Positions 1-8,269 of a stretch of DNA of 64,000 nt are shown here, one piece after another. The first letter of the stretch is position 1, and each line of letters begins with the position of its first letter. The notes under the pieces were generated by a model. It saw nothing but the letters and a program-made list of their open reading frames with translations. It did not search any database and had not been told where the DNA came from. Where the stretch lies: assembly GCF_002019735.1 (NCBI RefSeq), contig NZ_KV917378.1:1700869-1764868 (forward strand), given 5' to 3'. The translations under genes were made by a program, and so were the position numbers. Origin of the DNA: Salipaludibacillus agaradhaerens (GTDB lineage: Bacteria > Bacillota > Bacilli > Bacillales > Salisediminibacteriaceae).

Positions 1-679
1 GGTAAACGCCATTGTCTTCTAATAACATAGCTACACCATCGTAATCAATCTCAAGATTAGCAATCATCGTTTGGATACTACTTATGTCGATGTCTACCGT
101 CACTACACCAGCTAATTGCCCATTTGATTCGTAGAACGGATAAGCGGCTGTGACCATCGCGACGTCAGTAGATGGATCAAAATAAGATTCCGTCCATCCG
201 CCATCAGGTTGTTTCCCAACTTCATACCACTCTGTTGTCCAAATGTTAAGGTCACCAGTCGTGTATGTATCATCAAGAATAATACTATCCCCTTCTTTAA
301 AGGCAAATGGCGCAAACTGTTCGATCTCTTCTACAGTGTAAGGTTCAAACCAAATCCCCATTCCAAATGTCTCATCGTACATCGGTAAATATCCTTCCAA
401 CAAAGCCTTATAATCTGCTTCATTGAATTGGTCTAAATTAGCTTCAACGGTTTTTGCCATACTTTTTACCACCGCTTTTTGCGTGGTTAACACATTATCT
501 ATAGACTGAACGGTTTCCTGTATTTTCGTGTCCATTTGATTGTCTAACTGAGTTTCAATGATCGTCTTTGAAAAAAAATACCCGATCAATGAAATTACGA
601 GTAAGACAACTAATATGACAGGAATTATAAATGAAATAATCGATTTAGCAATGGTTTTGTTCGTGATTTTCTTAAGCAT
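1..679 (-). CDS. Methyl-accepting chemotaxis protein, N-terminal part (runs off window)
   Basis: The reading frame starts at an ATG at 679 behind a TAAGGGG ribosome site and stays open to the window edge, so about 226 N-terminal residues are visible. Residues 1-10 are basic (MLKKITNKTI) and are followed by one membrane helix at about 12-34. The rest is an extracellular Cache-type sensor: it has the GIWFEPY segment and a region ending in AGVVTVDIDISSIQTMI, both typical of dCache chemoreceptors of Bacillus (McpA/TlpA class). The HAMP and signalling domains must lie beyond position 1. The ligand cannot be told from sequence; many relatives bind amino acids. Confidence 0.85.
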   Translation of the reverse strand, partial: MLKKITNKTIAKSIISFIIPVILVVLLVISLIGYFFSKTIIETQLDNQMDTKIQETVQSIDNVLTTQKAVVKSMAKTVEANLDQFNEADYKALLEGYLPMYDETFGMGIWFEPYTVEEIEQFAPFAFKEGDSIILDDTYTTGDLNIWTTEWYEVGKQPDGGWTESYFDPSTDVAMVTAAYPFYESNGQLAGVVTVDIDISSIQTMIANLEIDYDGVAMLLEDNGVY

Positions 680-1102
680 ATTTCTACGCCCCTTAAAGTA
701 TATTTGAGAGACATTTTGCCATACTCTCTTAATTTAACGGTAGCATAAATGGGGGCTAATAGAACTAGTCTATTTTTCATAGTCATACTTATAAGGGTAT
801 AAACATTGATATATCAATAAGGATGTAAATGTTGGTATATCAGCCTGCTTAAGAATCAATTTCATAACGTAAAATAAGATGTCAACATTTGCATAATGAC
901 TGTGATCTTCACTTCAGACGGACGCTTTATCCTCAGGGAGTCGCCGTCTCTTTTACTTCAGCTTTTTTAAAACGGCCAGATTAGACTATTTTGATTCATT
1001 CACTTATACGTGTTGGAAATTTAATTGTGACATTCATTCACCTTAGCTGCTAAAAAGAATTAACTTTCTAGTAGTTACACTTATATAGCCTTCATTTCCC
1101 AT
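680..1102. other. Intergenic region with no gene seen
   Basis: This gap is the upstream region of the chemoreceptor. It contains a perfect 14-bp palindrome, ATTGATATATCAAT, at 805-818 that could be a regulatory site, and one copy of the ~29-bp dispersed motif at 1011-1040. No open frame with a ribosome site was found on either strand. Confidence 0.5.
1011..1040 (+). repeat. ~29-bp dispersed motif, copy a
   Basis: TGTTGGAAATTTAATTGTGACATTCATTCA. The shared core of all four copies is AATTGTGACATTCATTC with GTTGA about ten bases before it. Confidence 0.55.
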
Positions 1103-1134
1103 AAAAAAAGACCTCCAAATATGACTGGAGATCT
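1103..1134 (-). terminator. Intrinsic terminator downstream of the DUF443 gene
   Basis: Read on the minus strand, AGATCTCCA pairs with TGGAGGTCT (one G-T wobble) around an 8-base loop, and a run of seven T follows. It lies about 185 bases after the DUF443 stop codon. Confidence 0.7.
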
Positions 1135-1316
1135 TTCTCTTGCAAACAACGTCTTAACTACACATCAACTAGACCGTGGAGAATGATTATTTCCTAAAAG
1201 CACATCAAGGTCTAGAGAAACTTTGAAGCTTTCGGATCAGATAACACCCTTTGAGACTTTTCAAGTAACCTTTGTTGTTTGGTTAGTCATCTTTGATAAC
1301 TCAGCACTTCTCCCTC

Positions 1317-1970
1317 TCATCTATTCATTTCATTGCCCTTCAAAAGCATTCCATAAGTTTTATTAGGCATTACAAGCATGAAATGACTAATTGAAAAAAA
1401 CGTCAAAAAAAGCATTGCAAACACTATATATATTATATTGGGGGAATGTAGCACTATTCCAAAGAAACCTATGGTCCCCCCTAGAAACATCACATAGACT
1501 AAAAGAGATACAAGAATAATTTTATTTGATATAGGTCTAATCCTTATCTTTTCAGTCGACAATTCTTTGAGGTTAACTTGCCTATAAAACATGCGTTTGT
1601 ACCTACTACTTATATAACAACGACAAATTCCCATGGCAACAGTGGCTATCAATAGAATTACTATCGTCATCATTAATGACACATTCAAATTAAAATAATC
1701 TAATACACTGTCGACGACTTTCCATAAAAAAAATGCTATGCAGCCCATTACGATACTATTGATTTTAGCTTTTTGTTCCCGGGGTGCTTGAATGTCTGCC
1801 AACAATTTTTCATCATCGCATTTATATACTGTATGTGGAACTAACCAAAAAGCAAAAGGGATAAGTGCTTTCCACACAGGTGTTTCTATATCAAAGAAAT
1901 AGTGTTCTCCATTTATCGTAATGAGTCGATACCTAAAATTATTATTTACTTGTTGTATTTGTGCATCCAT
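1317..1970 (-). CDS. DUF443 (tandem five-TM) membrane protein, probable orphan immunity protein
   Basis: A 217-residue protein starting at the ATG at 1970, chosen because AGAGGA lies 7 bases upstream; the frame continues 25 codons further without a ribosome site. Early residues carry the family hallmark of an FDIETPVWKALIPFAFWLVP segment. About five hydrophobic helices follow (near 75-95, 100-120, 150-175, 180-200), matching the DUF443 five-TM family. In Staphylococcus aureus, DUF443 proteins (TsaI) protect against the membrane-depolarising type VII toxin TspA. Here the gene follows ywqH, ywqI and a toxin stump in the same direction, so an immunity role is inferred from family and context, not proven. 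Confidence 0.75.
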   Translation of the reverse strand: MDAQIQQVNNNFRYRLITINGEHYFFDIETPVWKALIPFAFWLVPHTVYKCDDEKLLADIQAPREQKAKINSIVMGCIAFFLWKVVDSVLDYFNLNVSLMMTIVILLIATVAMGICRCYISSRYKRMFYRQVNLKELSTEKIRIRPISNKIILVSLLVYVMFLGGTIGFFGIVLHSPNIIYIVFAMLFLTFFSISHFMLVMPNKTYGMLLKGNEMNR

Positions 1971-2062
1971 AACATATCCTCTGTTAATTTTAAATTTATT
2001 ATAGTCCCTCTTATTTAACGAGCAATTGTGAGAATCAACAGTCAATTAGTTCATAAGTTTAA

Positions 2063-2251
2063 TCATAAGAAAGAGTCACTCCTCAAAAAGGCTCGAATGG
2101 CCTCCCCGCCTTTCCCTCTTAACGCATCATCCAATGCGGAAAAATCACGTACTGCCCGTTGGACAGCAGAAATCTGTTCGCAAAATGATGTAATATCGTT
2201 TATCGTCACATCGATTCCAGTTTGTAGTGTGTTAACATCAAGAACTTTCAC
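2063..2251 (-). pseudogene. LXG toxin N-terminal stump (62 codons)
   Basis: A GTG start at 2251 follows a strong AGGAGG site. The first ~55 residues match the start of an LXG/type VII-exported polymorphic toxin (MKVLDVNTLQTGI ... LRGKGGEAIRAF). The frame then ends with RSDSFL and a stop, where an intact LXG domain of about 200 residues and a C-terminal toxin would continue. The next gene starts only 92 bases away, so the body of the toxin is missing and not merely frameshifted. It resembles the start of B. subtilis YwqJ. Best read as the remnant left by a deletion. Confidence 0.75.
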
Positions 2252-2313
2252 GCTTAGATCCTCCTACTAGCACGATTACTTGTCATCATTATCTTGTTTT
2301 CTAATACGGTCGT

Positions 2314-2595
2314 TTACTTTATAAGTCCCATCTCATGTGCTACATGCTCGTCAGTGGCTTCAATAGAGGTCACTGCCTCTTCTGTTGATTGAATATTTTT
2401 CGTCATTAAAGCCGTGAATTGCGCGATAATCTCGTCATATTCCTGTTTAATCTCATTAAACTGTGTAACGATCTCTAGCTTATTTCCTCCTTGTATCTCT
2501 TTGGAAAAGGATGTGTTTAAGTTTTGTGATGATGATTGTAACTCTTGTATGCCCTTATTTACAGGGCCCCGTTGAATTTTAATTTCGCCGCTCAT
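2314..2595 (-). CDS. ywqI: YwqI/DUF5344-like small type VII secretion partner
   Basis: A 93-residue helical protein (MSGEIKIQRGPVNKGIQELQ...) rich in Gln, Glu and Ser. It fits the YwqI/DUF5344 family, whose members are encoded just before LXG toxins and behave like WXG100-type helpers or targeting factors for the type VII system. Its start overlaps the stop of the upstream ywqH-like gene by four bases (ATGA), indicating translational coupling. It is followed by the LXG stump, reproducing the B. subtilis ywqH-ywqI-ywqJ order. With the toxin gone it probably has no cargo. Confidence 0.75.
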   Translation of the reverse strand: MSGEIKIQRGPVNKGIQELQSSSQNLNTSFSKEIQGGNKLEIVTQFNEIKQEYDEIIAQFTALMTKNIQSTEEAVTSIEATDEHVAHEMGLIK

Positions 2596-3014
2596 GATAG
2601 ATTTAACACCTCTTGTCTCTCTGTTATTAACTGTCTATGCTTTGACTCCATCGTCGCAATATTACTTTCGATACTGCCTATTTCCTGTTTAATAGCTGTC
2701 ACCTGCGCAGATAAGTCACTCTCTGCCTGACTAATTTGCTCATTAGGGATGCCTACAAAACTTGCTTGTATATCTCCCTTTTTTAAGTCATCTAATTGAC
2801 GTGCATTTTTGACGTGCAGTGTTTGTGCAGTGAATTCTGGATCAAGGCACATGTCTTTCTGCCCCTTAAAATCAGTCTTATTACCTTTTAAATCAGTCAA
2901 CGCTTTTTCTAATCGCTCTAATTCTTCTTTTTTTCCTGCTAATCGCGAATTAGCAGAATTCATAGCGCCTTGCATGACCATTAGGTCTCGATTAATACGA
3001 TACAAATCTAACAT
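2592..3014 (-). CDS. ywqH: YwqH/DUF5082-like coiled-coil type VII secretion partner
   Basis: Predicted 140 residues from an ATG at 3014, preferred because GGGGTGG ends 4 bases upstream; an in-frame ATG at 3038 has no ribosome site. The protein is almost wholly helical with heptad-like stretches (KKEELERLEKALTDL; a second coil near the C-terminus), as in the DUF5082/YwqH family that begins LXG toxin operons. It is the first gene of the ywqH-ywqI-toxin cluster. The exact job in secretion is not settled for the family. Confidence 0.72.
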   Translation of the reverse strand: MLDLYRINRDLMVMQGAMNSANSRLAGKKEELERLEKALTDLKGNKTDFKGQKDMCLDPEFTAQTLHVKNARQLDDLKKGDIQASFVGIPNEQISQAESDLSAQVTAIKQEIGSIESNIATMESKHRQLITERQEVLNLS

Positions 3015-3295
3015 TTGACCACCCCAAACAAACGACATAACTATTTTATTATAAAAACCATTTTTGCAATCGGATTACAATTGTATAACATTTCACTTGA
3101 AGTTTATAGGGTATTTGGTAACATTTAATAGGTCATTTCACTTCAAAGCCTCCTCTTAAAAGGGACAAGAAACTAGTTCAAAAGTCACAAAATCCCTCTT
3201 AAACAGTAGTGATTATCTATCATAAAGCTTTATTTGACACCACTTTCGTTACAGTGTCATACATTTTAAACGTTACTCTTGAGCCAATTGAAAAT

Positions 3296-3402
3296 AAAGC
3301 GATCCTTCAATGAGGACATAAACGTCCGTTATCCCCACAAAATAGAGTTAGCGCTCCTCTCTATTTTGTGGTTGGAGTTTTGCAGAAAGTTATCTGTGAT
3401 AA
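3296..3402. repeat. Dispersed ~140-bp intergenic repeat, copy 1 (internally deleted)
   Basis: The family consensus is, in order: a 5' block with CGAACCTTCAATCAGTGGG, its near-complement CCACTGATTG, a block TGAATCAGGACATTAGCGTCCGTTAGCTC, the block CTCCTCTCTATTTTGAG, and an end GGACGCTTACCTATGATAA. This copy runs from CCTTCAA straight to the GAGGACAT block, so it lacks the 5' hairpin. It retains CTCCTCTCTATTTTGTGG and ends in TATCTGTGATAA. It lies downstream of the MFS gene. Confidence 0.7.
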
Positions 3403-3422
3403 CCCACTATTCCAGAAAACAT

Positions 3423-4643
3423 CTATATGATATGTCTCATTAACGTCCGTTTTTCAACGACTAAATTCAATTTTGCAAAAAGAACAGCATAGATGGCTGT
3501 AAAGCACAGATAGGCTAAGCCGACGATTAAACTCAGCTCTCTCGGACTAAAGATTTCTAATAAAAATCCTGCCGAGGCCATCGAAATACCGAGAGCGGTG
3601 TTTGAAATGGCTTGCATTGCTCCAAATAGTCTTCCTCGCATCGAGCTAGGAACCATCTTCATCATGACAGTATCGATACAAATATTACTAATCCCTCCTA
3701 CTATCGTGATGCACATAACAATCATGAGGGCCGTTAAAAAACTTGGAACGATACTTAACAGTATGTGTCCTATGCCTTCCAATGCGATAAAGAAAACTGT
3801 TAGCATCAGTAAGCGTCTCTTTAGAAATTCAGAAAACAAAGAGCTTATCATAAAGCCAAGACCGAGAAAGGCATACGTAAATCCAACTCCTAGTTCACCC
3901 ATAGCAAAGACATCCAGGGCATAAACACTCATCAGAACATTGTCAATCCCATTTGCTAGCGGCATCGTAATCGCAATAAACAAAAATGTCATCAGTACCG
4001 TTGACTGCCAGATGACTTTTTTCGGCAACGCGATTGTTGTGGACTTTTTTGAAGGTGTCGTAGTGTTTGTCGGCATCTTTATCTTCCATAGAAGGAAAGC
4101 TGACAGGAGAAACGCAACACTATTTAATAGGAAAGGAAATGATAAGCCAACATAGTGGGCAATCAGTCCGCCAGAACTTGAGCCAATGACTAAAATGCTC
4201 CCAACCAATGCTTGTTCAATTGAATTTACATGTATAAGACGGTCGCGTTTTACTAATACAGGGATTGATGACACCCTTATTGGAGCATACAACGCTTCTC
4301 CACACGCCAATAAACAGGCAATAGCATAAATCATCCATACCTCTTCTGAATGTTGGGCAAAAAGAAATGTGACAACTAACGGAGCACGTAATAAATCAAG
4401 CGTAATGAGTAATGTCTTTTTAGAAAATCGATCTGCCATTATACCACCTAATGGCGCAAAGAGAAGAAAAGGGAGCATCCTTAAAGCCAGCACAATACCA
4501 ATGGCCATCCCTGAGCCTGTTAACTGAAATAATAAGGAAAAGAGCGCTACTTGTGTAAAGCGATTTCCAATCCCATTTATAATACCTGCCCAAAAGAGAA
4601 ACTGATAATTCTCTTCTTTCTTCCACACCTTAAATAAAGACAT
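3423..4643 (-). CDS. MFS transporter (EntS/MefA-type exporter)
   Basis: A 406-residue polytopic protein with twelve hydrophobic segments expected of the major facilitator superfamily. Between helices 2 and 3 it carries the motif GGIMADRFSKK. The overall pattern (FLFWAGIINGIGNRFTQVA at the start, a second half beginning near residue 210) fits the MFS_3 group that includes the enterobactin exporter EntS and macrolide exporter MefA. The ATG at 4643 sits 7 bases after AAAGGAGGTG. It is monocistronic, with a strong promoter overlapped by palindromic operators, suggesting induction by its substrate through a repressor encoded elsewhere. The substrate is unknown. Confidence 0.88.
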   Translation of the reverse strand: MSLFKVWKKEENYQFLFWAGIINGIGNRFTQVALFSLLFQLTGSGMAIGIVLALRMLPFLLFAPLGGIMADRFSKKTLLITLDLLRAPLVVTFLFAQHSEEVWMIYAIACLLACGEALYAPIRVSSIPVLVKRDRLIHVNSIEQALVGSILVIGSSSGGLIAHYVGLSFPFLLNSVAFLLSAFLLWKIKMPTNTTTPSKKSTTIALPKKVIWQSTVLMTFLFIAITMPLANGIDNVLMSVYALDVFAMGELGVGFTYAFLGLGFMISSLFSEFLKRRLLMLTVFFIALEGIGHILLSIVPSFLTALMIVMCITIVGGISNICIDTVMMKMVPSSMRGRLFGAMQAISNTALGISMASAGFLLEIFSPRELSLIVGLAYLCFTAIYAVLFAKLNLVVEKRTLMRHII

Positions 4644-4667
4644 TCACCAACACCTCCTTTTATACTT

Positions 4668-4679
4668 GTCTAATTAGAT
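4668..4679 (-). promoter_or_regulatory. Third TCTAATTAGA operator copy, in the MFS leader
   Basis: The 10-bp palindrome TCTAATTAGA occupies 4669-4678, 25 bases before the MFS start codon. It is identical to the core of the two copies at the promoter about 80 bases upstream. Confidence 0.6.
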
Positions 4680-4749
4680 GTTTAAAAGAGATTATCTACC
4701 TGCCAGAAAAAAAAGAAGGTAGACATCCGTATAGATAACTGCGCATTTT

Positions 4750-4788
4750 ATCTAATTAGATTATAATCTAATTAGATAATTGTAACAA
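4750..4788 (-). promoter_or_regulatory. MFS promoter with two ATCTAATTAGAT operators
   Basis: On the minus strand the -35 TTGTTA (4783-4788) and -10 TATAAT (4760-4765) are separated by exactly 17 bases. One perfect 12-bp palindrome ATCTAATTAGAT fills the spacer (4766-4777) and a second overlaps and follows the -10 box (4750-4761). The two centres are 16 bp apart. Such placement would let a dimeric TetR- or MarR-type repressor block polymerase. Confidence 0.7.
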
Positions 4789-5149
4789 TAGTTTTTTATG
4801 GTCTTTTCTTTAGTAGAACATCAATCACACTAGCTTGCACAATTTTCCATATGGAAAGGACTCTCTAGCAAAGGGGGAAGAAAAACTTTTAGTCAAGGTT
4901 AAAGTGGAAAAGGGGACGTATTACTTTTTGTGGGTTAGACGGATCATGTATAAGTCACGCTGGAAGATAGAGTTATTTGTCAAATGGACGGAGCCACCTT
5001 TGTTTGTATTTATTTTTTTGGCTTTCAACAAAAAACAAACTGAAAATTACGATAAAAGACACGGCAAGGTCATGTCGAGCCAATGTCGCAATGATTCCTG
5101 CGGGTAAAAGCGAAGCTAAAAGTGTAAGTAGCGTGAAAAGGAAGGTCTG
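4789..5149. other. Gap before the first tandem array
   Basis: No ribosome site or recognisable protein was found. A 90-codon plus-strand frame here (4835-5107) has no homology signal and no Shine-Dalgarno, so it is not called. Confidence 0.5.
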
Positions 5150-6862
5150 CGCCTCTCAGACTGAAATAAGCCTGTGAGTGGACCGATATGAAAGAATCTA
5201 CGCCACTCAGACGAAAAAAGAACTTTGAGTGGCCCGATATGAAAGAATCCACGCTACTCAGACTGAAGAATGCCTGTGAGTGGCGCGATTTGAAAGAATA
5301 CACGCCACTCAGACTGAAGAATGCCTGTGAGTGGCCCGATATGAAAGAATCCACGCCACCCAGACTGAAGAATGCCTGTGAGTGGCGCGATTTGAAAGAA
5401 TACACGCCACTCAGACTGAAGAATGCCTGTGAGTGGCGCGATTTGAAAGAATACACGCCACCCAGACAGACGAAAGCCTGTGAGTGGCACGATATGAAGA
5501 AATCCACGTCACTCAGACTGAAGAAAGCCAGTGAGTGGCGCGATATGAAAGAATCTACGCTACTCAGACGAAAAAAGAACTTTGAGTGGCGCGATATGAA
5601 AGAATTCACGCCACCCAGACTGAAGAAAGCCTGTGAGTGGCACGATATGAAGAAATCCACGTCACTCAGACTGAAGAAAGCCTGTGAGTGGCGCGATATG
5701 AAAGAATCCACGCCACCCAGACTGAAGAAAGCCTGTGAGTGGTGCTATATGAAAGAATTCACGCCACTCAGACGAAAAAAGATCAGTGAGTGGCGCGATA
5801 TGAAAGAATCCACGTCTCTCAGACAGAATAAGCCTGTGAGTGGCACGATAAGAAGAAATCCACGCCTCTCAGACAGACGAAAGCCAGTGAGTGGCACGAT
5901 ATGAAGAAATCCACGTCACTCAGACAGATAAAGCCTGTGAGTGGCGCGATATGAAAGAATCTACGCCACTCAGACGAAAAAAGAACTTTGAGTGGCACGA
6001 TATGAAGAAATCCATGTCACTCAGACTGAAGAAAGTCTATGAGTGGCGCGATATGAAAGAATCTACGCTACTCAGACGAAAAAAGAACTTTGAGTGGCAC
6101 GATATGAAGAAATCCACGTCACTCAGACTGAAGAAAGTCTGTGAGTGGCACGATATGAAAGAATTCACGCCACTCAGACTGAAGAAAGCCTGTGAGTGGC
6201 ACGATAAGAAGAAATCCACGCCTCTCAGACAGACGAAAGCCAGTGAGTGGCGCGATATGAAAGAATCTACGCCACTCAGACGAAAACAGAACTTTGAGTG
6301 GCCCGATATGAAAGAATCCTCGCCACTCAGACTGAAGAAAGCCTGTGAGCGGCACGATAAGAAGAAATCCACGCCTCTCAAACAGACGAAAGACAGTGAG
6401 TGGCGCGATATGAAAGAATCCACGCCACTCAGACAGAAAAAAGCCAGTGAGTGGCGCGATATGAAAGAATCCACGCCACTCAGACAGAAAAAAGCCAGTG
6501 AGTGGCGCGATATGAAAGAATCCACGCCACCCAGACTGAAGAAAGCCTGTGAGTGGCACGATATGAAAGAATTCACGCCACTCAGACTGAAGAAAGCCTG
6601 TGAGTGGCACGATAAGAAGAAATCCACGCCTCTCAGACAGACGAAAGCCAGTGAGTGGCGCGATATGAAAGAATCTACGCCACTCAGACGAAAAAAGAAC
6701 TTTGAGTGGCCCGATATGAAAGAATCCTCGCCACTCAGACTGAAGAAAGCCTGTGAGTGGTGCGATATGAAAGAATTCACGCCACTCAAACAGAAAAAAG
6801 ACATTGAGTGGCGCGACAAGAAAGAATCCACGCTACGTAGAAGAGAAAAGGCCTGTAAGAAT
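5150..6862. repeat. 51-bp tandem array 1, about 33 units
   Basis: Units of 51 bp follow one another with almost no length change. The typical unit runs GTGAGTGGCGCGATATGAAA, then GAATCCACGCCACTCAGACT, then GAAGAAAGCCT. Within each unit GAGTGGCG is complementary to CGCCACTC about 17 bases later, so every unit can fold as a stem-loop, and many variants (for example CACTC preceded by GT, or CTACTC) keep pairing through G-T wobbles. Units differ by shuffling a small set of block variants (CGC/CCC/CAC; three alternatives for the last 12 bases). Because 51 is a multiple of three, long open frames appear on both strands, but none has a ribosome site, so the array is treated as non-coding. Confidence 0.9.
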
Positions 6863-6879
6863 TGAGTAATGACTAACAT

Positions 6880-7492
6880 GGAACAGGTCTAGTTATTAAA
6901 AAAGGGCCATTTGATTAATGCAACACTTATGAGTAAAAGGTGAGAATTTAAAAGTATCAATCAGACGCAATAAAGGAGGTAGTCGTGGTCATAAGAGAAT
7001 ACATGCGAAGTTCAATCGAGGAATTAGATGGGGATGTCCTTTTATGGGGCACACAAGCTCATTTTTTCTAAAATAAGAAAATATAGCGTCATTTATCTTC
7101 AAAACCCGACGTGAGTGTTTAAATGAAGAAGAGAGTGTGATCCAAAAGAAAACTCATACTGAACCAACTATGAGTTTCCACAAATCTCTGCAATCGGAGA
7201 ACTTCAACCCGAAAACCGCTGTGAAATCCCCTTAAGAGTTTTTGCTTAATTCACCTCGCCTATAGAACAAGAGTTTCCCCAAATGAGTTGTATTCCGTCA
7301 CTCAAACGCAAAATCCAATAGCAATTTCCTTTATTACGTGTCATCGTTTTTCCTCGCGGGCAATGGACATTTCATTTACTTTTCTTTTGGTATTATTAAA
7401 CCTTCCATCATCAGAAAATTATTTCTTATAATTTTCATCACAACAAGGGCCAATTGGCCATGATGCCTGGACGGTATTTGTTCTGAAAGATC
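6880..7492. other. Mostly empty 600-bp gap after array 1
   Basis: Apart from the short frame at 6985-7071 nothing coding or clearly regulatory was recognised. There is no recognisable terminator hairpin for the YibE/F pair that ends at 7493. Confidence 0.4.
6985..7071 (+). CDS. Possible 28-residue peptide or gene stump
   Basis: A GTG at 6985 follows AAAGGAGGT by 4 bases and opens a 28-codon frame (peptide begins MVIREYMRSSIEELDG) that ends at TAA. The ribosome site is far better than expected by chance, but the peptide matches nothing recognised. It may be the 5' end of a gene whose remainder was deleted, or simply chance. Confidence 0.25.
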   Translation: MVIREYMRSSIEELDGDVLLWGTQAHFF

Positions 7493-8269
7493 TTAATTAA
7501 CGCTCTCATTTTTCTCTCTCTGTTTGATAAAAACGGTGGCGGTGATCCAAGCAGTCAAAGGGATGACGAGGGCGACGCCTATTCCTGCACTGAAGATCGT
7601 GATCATTTCCGCACTGAAAACTTTTGAATTAGCAATTTGTCCGATTGAATAGTCTAAGTCTTTAAACCAGATAAGAAGAGCTAAATAACCTCCGAAAAAG
7701 GCGAAAAACAACGTGTTGGCGCTTGTGCCGAGGAGGTCTCTCCCAATAGTTATGCCAGATAAAAACAGCTCTCGTTTTTTGATGGATGGATGATGCTTTA
7801 TCATCTCATGCATAGGAGATGATATAGAAATGGCAATATCAGTGATAGCTCCGATCGTGCTCATAATAATAACAGAGGCCCCTATTTTCACAAAGTCTAC
7901 CCCTAAATAAATAGAGAAGACAGCAATTTCGTTTATTTCTTCTTCACTAAATCCTTGTATCATCGCACGGTCGGTCACAAGAACAATAACCACGAGTAAA
8001 ATACTAATTGTGATGATTGAAGAAACAAATGCCGTAACTGTTTTTATGTTTATCTCATTAATATAAAACAAATTTATACAGCTGATGATGACACATGCCA
8101 CAACCGTTAGAATAATAGGATTAAAGTAAGGATTTATCATAAAAATAATCGTGATGAACAGGACGATAAAGTTTAAAAATAATGCGAAAAAGGAGCGCGA
8201 TCCCTTTTCACCGCCAATCCACCTCATTAACACATATAAAATAATGCCAAGTAATACTAATGCATTCAT
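7493..8269 (-). CDS. YibE/F family membrane protein (second of pair)
   Basis: A 258-residue integral membrane protein with about seven helices and the family's conserved segments: GVDFVKIGASVIIMSTIGAI near residue 125 and GRDLLGTSANTLFFAFFGGY near 175. YibE/F-like proteins (PF07907) often occur as tandem pairs in Firmicutes, and their transport role is not established. It overlaps the upstream paralogue by four bases (ATGA), so the two are translationally coupled and probably form a heteromeric complex (inference). It is the shorter partner, lacking the large extracytoplasmic domain of the first. Confidence 0.8.
   Translation of the reverse strand: MNALVLLGIILYVLMRWIGGEKGSRSFFALFLNFIVLFITIIFMINPYFNPIILTVVACVIISCINLFYINEINIKTVTAFVSSIITISILLVVIVLVTDRAMIQGFSEEEINEIAVFSIYLGVDFVKIGASVIIMSTIGAITDIAISISSPMHEMIKHHPSIKKRELFLSGITIGRDLLGTSANTLFFAFFGGYLALLIWFKDLDYSIGQIANSKVFSAEMITIFSAGIGVALVIPLTAWITATVFIKQREKNESVN

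Noticed and set aside
4835-5107. 90-codon plus-strand ORF before array 1
   Set aside because: No ribosome site, no family resemblance, and another frame is open over the same bases.
5188-6865. Long plus- and minus-strand open frames in array 1 (17-residue repeats such as EWRDMKESTPLRLKKAC)
   Set aside because: The 51-bp unit is a multiple of three, so any stop-free unit gives long frames in several phases on both strands. None has a ribosome site, and unit variants change amino acids freely.
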